Below, piece by piece: positions 53,895 to 57,291 of a stretch of DNA of 57,291 nucleotides. The translations under genes and the position numbers were made by a program. The DNA comes from Mycobacterium sp. 852002-10029_SCH5224772. Lineage in GTDB: Bacteria; Actinomycetota; Actinomycetes; Mycobacteriales; Mycobacteriaceae. The notes under the pieces are model-generated. The model worked only from the letters and a program-made list of their open reading frames with translations. It did not search any database and was not told the origin of the DNA. Location: positions 1 through 57,291 of the forward strand of contig NZ_LZHT01000083.1 of assembly GCF_001667315.1 (NCBI RefSeq), given 5' to 3'. Numbering within the stretch: position 1 is the first letter of the stretch; each line of letters opens with the position of its first letter.

Positions 53895-55480
53895 TTCTGG
53901 CTACCTCCCGTGACACCGCTGCCTCCCGCTCCACCGGGGTTGATGAACGGTGCCGGCAACTGGTTGCCCGGCCCGGCCGGCGCCGGCGGTCCCGGCGGCA
54001 GTCCCGGCGCGAACGTCGACGGCGGTGGCACCGGTCCGGCCGGCGCCAGGTTCTCAGTACGCGCACCCGGGGGTGCCTGCGTCGGCAACGGCACCGGCGT
54101 TCCCGGCACGTCCGGCGGCGGGTCGCCCGGCCGGCCCGCGATATTGATGCCCGGCGTGGGCGGCAGGCCGTTGGGGTTCGGCGGCGAGGTCATCACGTCG
54201 ATCGGCGCCGGGAAGCCCGGCCCACCGAACGGGCCCGCACCAGCACCCGCACAGGGCAGCGGATTCCACGGCCGCGGCAGACCCTCGTCGCCGACGGTGA
54301 CGTTGCCACCGGGGTTCCCCGGCGTGTACGAACACGGCGATCCCGGCGGGACGGCCGGGCCCGGGTGATCGGGCGTGCCCTCGAGCACCGGTGGCGCCGG
54401 CGGTGGCGCGCCGTTGGGGAACCGGGTGCCGTTGGGGTCCGGGAACCGGTATTCGGGCAGGCCGGCACCGCGCCAGAAGTTCTCGGGATCGATGCCGCGC
54501 TTCTTGAAGGCCGCGTCGACCCATGGCTGGGAAATCTGGTAGAGGGCCAGGTTCGACAGGATCACCTTGAAGAACGGTCCCGACCCGATGGCCTCGTTCA
54601 ACGACGGAAGGAACTTGCCGACTTCGATGAACCCATTGGCGAGGTCGTCCTTGCGCTGAACCAGGATGTCGCTGACCGTGCGCAGCTGTTCCAGCACATG
54701 GTTCAGGTTCGGGTTGTCGTTGATCAGCCCTTTCACCTGCTCCGAGAAGGCCGCGACGTTCGCCAGCAGCGCGTTGATGGCCTGCCCGCGTTCGTTGAAC
54801 GCGGCCAGCAGCGTCTTTGCGTTGACCAGCAGCCGATCCACCTGGTCGCTGCGGTCACCCAGGACGCCGGCCACCTGGTTGGCCTGGGCAAGCAGATGCT
54901 TGACCTGCTCGTCGCGCTTGCCGATGGTGTCGGAGAACTTGGCTACGCCGTCGAGCGCCGGGCTCAGGTGCGGGTAGGTCTGGTCGATGGTCTCCGAGAG
55001 CACGTGCAGTGACTGCTTGACGGTGTCGATGTCCCAGCCCTGGGCGGCCTTGGTGACGTCGAAGAATGCGTCGTAAATCTGATACGGCGTGGTGCTTTGG
55101 CCCAGCGGCAACGTTGCCCCGGGCCGCAGCGCCTGGTTACCGCGGGTCTCGACGTCGAGGACCTTCTTACCCAGGATGGTGTCGGTCTTGATCGCGAGGC
55201 GGCTTTCGGTGCCGATGGTGTTAGTGCCGACGGAGAACTTCATCCGGATGTGGTCGCCATCGATCTCGAGGCCCTCCACCTTGCCGACGTCCAGGCCGGC
55301 GATGCGCACTTTGTCGCCGGCGTTGATGCCGCCGGAGTCGGTGAACTGGCCGTAGTAGCTCGGCTTGGCGAACAGCATCGGCACGCTGGTGAAGCTTTGG
55401 CCGACGCCGATCACGAGCGCCGTCACGACGATGCCCATCAGCCCGATGCGGACCCGGTTGGCGGGTTCAAGTGTTCTCAT
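53891..55480 (-). CDS. mce1C: Mce1C, lipid-import substrate-binding subunit
   Basis: The start is placed at 55480 (MRTLEPANRVRIG), where ATGA overlaps the mce1B stop, as for the other genes in the operon; the ATG at 55492 would add four residues. The 529-residue protein has a helix LMGIVVTALVIGVGQSFTSV, an MCE domain (YGQFTDSGGINAGDKVRIAG), a helical middle and a very proline/glycine-rich C-terminus of about 150 residues, with a Cys pair (SPCSYTPG and PLPCAGA). It is somewhat longer than the M. tuberculosis protein (515), mainly through that tail. Confidence 0.96.
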   Translation of the reverse strand: MRTLEPANRVRIGLMGIVVTALVIGVGQSFTSVPMLFAKPSYYGQFTDSGGINAGDKVRIAGLDVGKVEGLEIDGDHIRMKFSVGTNTIGTESRLAIKTDTILGKKVLDVETRGNQALRPGATLPLGQSTTPYQIYDAFFDVTKAAQGWDIDTVKQSLHVLSETIDQTYPHLSPALDGVAKFSDTIGKRDEQVKHLLAQANQVAGVLGDRSDQVDRLLVNAKTLLAAFNERGQAINALLANVAAFSEQVKGLINDNPNLNHVLEQLRTVSDILVQRKDDLANGFIEVGKFLPSLNEAIGSGPFFKVILSNLALYQISQPWVDAAFKKRGIDPENFWRGAGLPEYRFPDPNGTRFPNGAPPPAPPVLEGTPDHPGPAVPPGSPCSYTPGNPGGNVTVGDEGLPRPWNPLPCAGAGAGPFGGPGFPAPIDVMTSPPNPNGLPPTPGINIAGRPGDPPPDVPGTPVPLPTQAPPGARTENLAPAGPVPPPSTFAPGLPPGPPAPAGPGNQLPAPFINPGGAGGSGVTGGSQN

Positions 55481-56517
55481 TGCGGCGTGCACCTACCCGT
55501 CGGCTGCTGGAACAGCCGAACCGTACGGACCGGCCCGCCGGCCTGCAGACCGTTGATCTTGAGGGTGATGTCGCAGGCGTAGAAGTTCACGAAGTCCCCG
55601 TAGATGCCGATGGAGCGTCCGATCATGTTCAGCGCGGTCGGCACCTTCTTGAGGTAGTCCTGCAGTTGGTCCTGCTGGTCGATGAGCGGCTGCTGGACGG
55701 CGTCGAGGTAGTTGATCGTCTTGTGCAGCAGCGCGCGGTCCTCGGACAGCAGGTCGGCCACCGTGCCGGCGGCGTTGCTGATGTGTGCGGTCCCGCCCGC
55801 CAGCTGGTCGCCGTGGTCCTTGAGCCCGGTGATCAGCACCTCGAGCTTGTCGACGGTCTGGTCGAATTGCTGCCGGTGCCGAACCGTGGTGTCCAACACG
55901 ATGTTCAGGTTCTTGATGACGTCGCCGATCGCCTGGTCGCGCTCACCGAGCTGGCTGGTCAGCTGCGCGGTCTGGTCGAGGATGTCGTTGATGGTGCCGC
56001 CCTGGCCCTGGAACACGGTGACGAGCGTGGTCGCAATGGTGTTGACCTTCTGCGGGTCCAACGCCCTGAACAGTGGTTTGAACCCGCCGATCAGAGCGTC
56101 GAGGTCCAGTGCCGGCTGCGTTCGCGACAGGGGGATGAAACCACCGGCCGGCAACACCTTGTCCGCGCCTTCGCCCTGGCCTCGTTTGAGCTCCAAGTAG
56201 CGGTTACCGATCAGGTCCAGGTAGCGGATCTGGGCGGTCGTCGACGCGTACAGCGGGATGGAGCGATCAACGTCGAATTCCACCCGCGCACGCTTGCCGC
56301 CGTCGACCAGCTTCACCGAACCGACCTTGCCGACCTCGACGCCGGAGGCACGGACGAACTGACCGGCGCGCAGGCCGCTGACGTTGGTGAACTCCGCCGA
56401 ATACTTGTTGGTGCGGTCAAAACGCATCTGACCGAACACCACAAAGATCATCACAGTGAAGATCAGCAGCACCACCGAGAAGATGCTGAGTCTGACAATG
56501 GTTCCGGTGATTTTCAT
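55477..56517 (-). CDS. mce1B: Mce1B, lipid-import substrate-binding subunit
   Basis: The 346-residue protein has the same length as M. tuberculosis Mce1B. It begins MKITGTIVRLSIFSVVLLIF, continues through the MCE domain (YSAEFTNVSGLRAGQFVRAS) and a helical part with heptad-like spacing (LDQTAQLTSQLGERDQAIGD), and ends with two closely spaced cysteines in YACDITLKINGLQ and GRCTPQ. The start overlaps the mce1A stop by four bases. It has no proline-rich tail, unlike most of the other subunits. Confidence 0.97.
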   Translation of the reverse strand: MKITGTIVRLSIFSVVLLIFTVMIFVVFGQMRFDRTNKYSAEFTNVSGLRAGQFVRASGVEVGKVGSVKLVDGGKRARVEFDVDRSIPLYASTTAQIRYLDLIGNRYLELKRGQGEGADKVLPAGGFIPLSRTQPALDLDALIGGFKPLFRALDPQKVNTIATTLVTVFQGQGGTINDILDQTAQLTSQLGERDQAIGDVIKNLNIVLDTTVRHRQQFDQTVDKLEVLITGLKDHGDQLAGGTAHISNAAGTVADLLSEDRALLHKTINYLDAVQQPLIDQQDQLQDYLKKVPTALNMIGRSIGIYGDFVNFYACDITLKINGLQAGGPVRTVRLFQQPTGRCTPQ

Positions 56518-57291
56518 GGGTTGATCGTGTTATCCCCTACCTGACGGCCCCAGACGTACTCGATTGCATAGGGCGAACCGGTTTCCAGGTGGTTGTACGG
56601 CGCAAGGCTGTTGGCGGTGTCCATCACCAACTCGGGGGCGGGCCACAGATCGTGGGTGATCGGCTGCCAGCAACCCGGTGCTCCTCCGGGTCCACCGCGA
56701 GCGTTCACCCGCGGCAGGTTCTCCGGCCAGATGTAAGGGTTGGGCGCCCCACCGACCAGACCGGCCGTGGCGCCGAGCCCCAGCGTGAGCGCGGAGACCG
56801 CGACCAGGGACAGGGGGTTGGCTACCAGCCCCAGCCCGGATAGCACCTCGGTGTTGGTGATGAGCGAGTAGCCGTTGCCGCCGAGGAACGTGGCGGCCTT
56901 GGGTTCGATGTCGTGGTAGTTGCGGACCGCACAGAACAGTGAGGGGCTGTAGGTGTCGAGCAGCTGCGCCGAGGGCACCAGGTCGGCCGCACCCCGCGCC
57001 AGGTACGGCCCGGCCTTGTTGAACACATCCGCCCCGGTGTTACCGAACCCCGCCGCCGACAACAACGCCTGATCCAGATCCTTTTGCTGCGCATTGATCG
57101 TGCGCGACGTCACCACCGCATTATTCAAAAAATCAAACAGGTCCGGCGACGCGTTCGCATACGTATCCCCCAACGCCGCCAACCGCTGAATATCCTTACG
57201 CGCCTGCGGCATCCGCGGATTCACCTCATCAAGAACCGCATTCGCATTCACCACCGACTGCCCGAACTTGTCCCCCAACCCCGCCAACGAC
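56514..57291 (-). CDS. mce1A: Mce1A, C-terminal part, cut by the window edge
   Basis: The frame is open to the right edge, and about 258 C-terminal residues are visible. They contain the helical channel part (VNANAVLDEVNPRMPQARKD, FLNNAVVTSRTINAQQKDLDQ) and the C-terminal domain ending GSPYAIEYVWGRQVGDNTINP, typical for Mce1A. Mce1A is the best-known subunit and promotes uptake of bacteria into host cells as well as lipid import. The MCE domain and start are outside the window. The part from about 57040 to the edge uses codons unlike the rest of the gene (GCG for Ala, TTG for Leu, AAT for Asn), as discussed under findings. Confidence 0.95.
   Translation of the reverse strand, partial: SLAGLGDKFGQSVVNANAVLDEVNPRMPQARKDIQRLAALGDTYANASPDLFDFLNNAVVTSRTINAQQKDLDQALLSAAGFGNTGADVFNKAGPYLARGAADLVPSAQLLDTYSPSLFCAVRNYHDIEPKAATFLGGNGYSLITNTEVLSGLGLVANPLSLVAVSALTLGLGATAGLVGGAPNPYIWPENLPRVNARGGPGGAPGCWQPITHDLWPAPELVMDTANSLAPYNHLETGSPYAIEYVWGRQVGDNTINP

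Noticed and set aside
52236..54368. 710-residue open frame on the plus strand opposite mce1D and mce1C
   Set aside because: The product is arginine- and glycine-rich with no motif, and the opposite strand encodes clear Mce proteins with the expected overlaps.

Overview
The window looks like chromosome of a slow-growing non-tuberculous Mycobacterium, most likely the M. avium complex or a close relative. It is GC-rich, carries mycobacterial marker genes (mmpL3, mmpL11, zmp1, mymT/ricR, sigG and an mce1 operon), and from pckA to mce1A it runs in the same order as the M. tuberculosis Rv0211-to-Rv0169 block. Names of the form Rv0xxx below are by recalled similarity and synteny, not by database search. 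Differences from M. tuberculosis are the absence of Rv0193c-Rv0195 and of Rv0212c-Rv0213c at the expected places, an added nitronate monooxygenase-like gene next to the Rv0188 homologue, an added three-gene block between sigG and the pirin gene, and an added DUF1275 gene beside lprO.

Layout. 1-3.5 kb: the N-terminal part of a 13E12-repeat/DUF222 protein running off the left edge, then a fadD4 acyl-CoA ligase and an oddly built enoyl-CoA hydratase. 3.7-8.3 kb: pckA and two overlapping dynamin/GTPase-like genes with defective P-loops. 8.5-21.4 kb: the cell-envelope export block, with trmB, a NYN-domain protein, mmpL3, a PerM-type permease, a flippase-like protein, a secreted haem-binding protein, mmpL11 with an overlapping helix-turn-helix gene, and omamB/omamA. 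21.4-29.2 kb: the metalloprotease zmp1, a TetR-regulated molybdopterin oxidoreductase, an L,D-transpeptidase apparently split by a frameshift, an MFS exporter and the copper sensor ricR. 29.3-37.9 kb: ilvD, an SPW membrane protein, a flavin oxygenase, an O-methyltransferase, the copper metallothionein mymT, and a four-gene operon made of monoacylglycerol lipase, a DUF2786 protein, a metallohydrolase and the GH3 glycosidase bglS. 37.9-46.6 kb: sigG, the added block (hydrolase, dehydrogenase, IclR-like regulator), pirin, a YhgE-like membrane protein, lprO and a DUF1275 protein. 46.7 kb to the right edge: the mce1 lipid-import operon on the minus strand, from mce1A (cut by the window edge) through mce1B-F to four Mce-associated membrane proteins.

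How the parts work together. Two RND exporters (MmpL3, MmpL11) move envelope lipids outward. The mce1 proteins form a lipid importer, and OmamA/OmamB are relatives of the Mce-associated proteins that stabilise Mce ATPase complexes. RicR and MymT form a copper-response pair that shares a clearly visible operator (ATACCC-N5-GGGTAT) at both loci. Rv0203-like protein and MmpL11 are divergent neighbours linked to haem uptake.

I did not find a wholly new multi-gene system. The observations most worth checking are the paired degenerate GTPases, the abrupt codon-usage switch inside mce1A, the split L,D-transpeptidase, the operator-like palindrome in the added regulator/dehydrogenase block, and the duplicated 56-bp hairpin repeat. 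No rRNA, tRNA or CRISPR array was seen.
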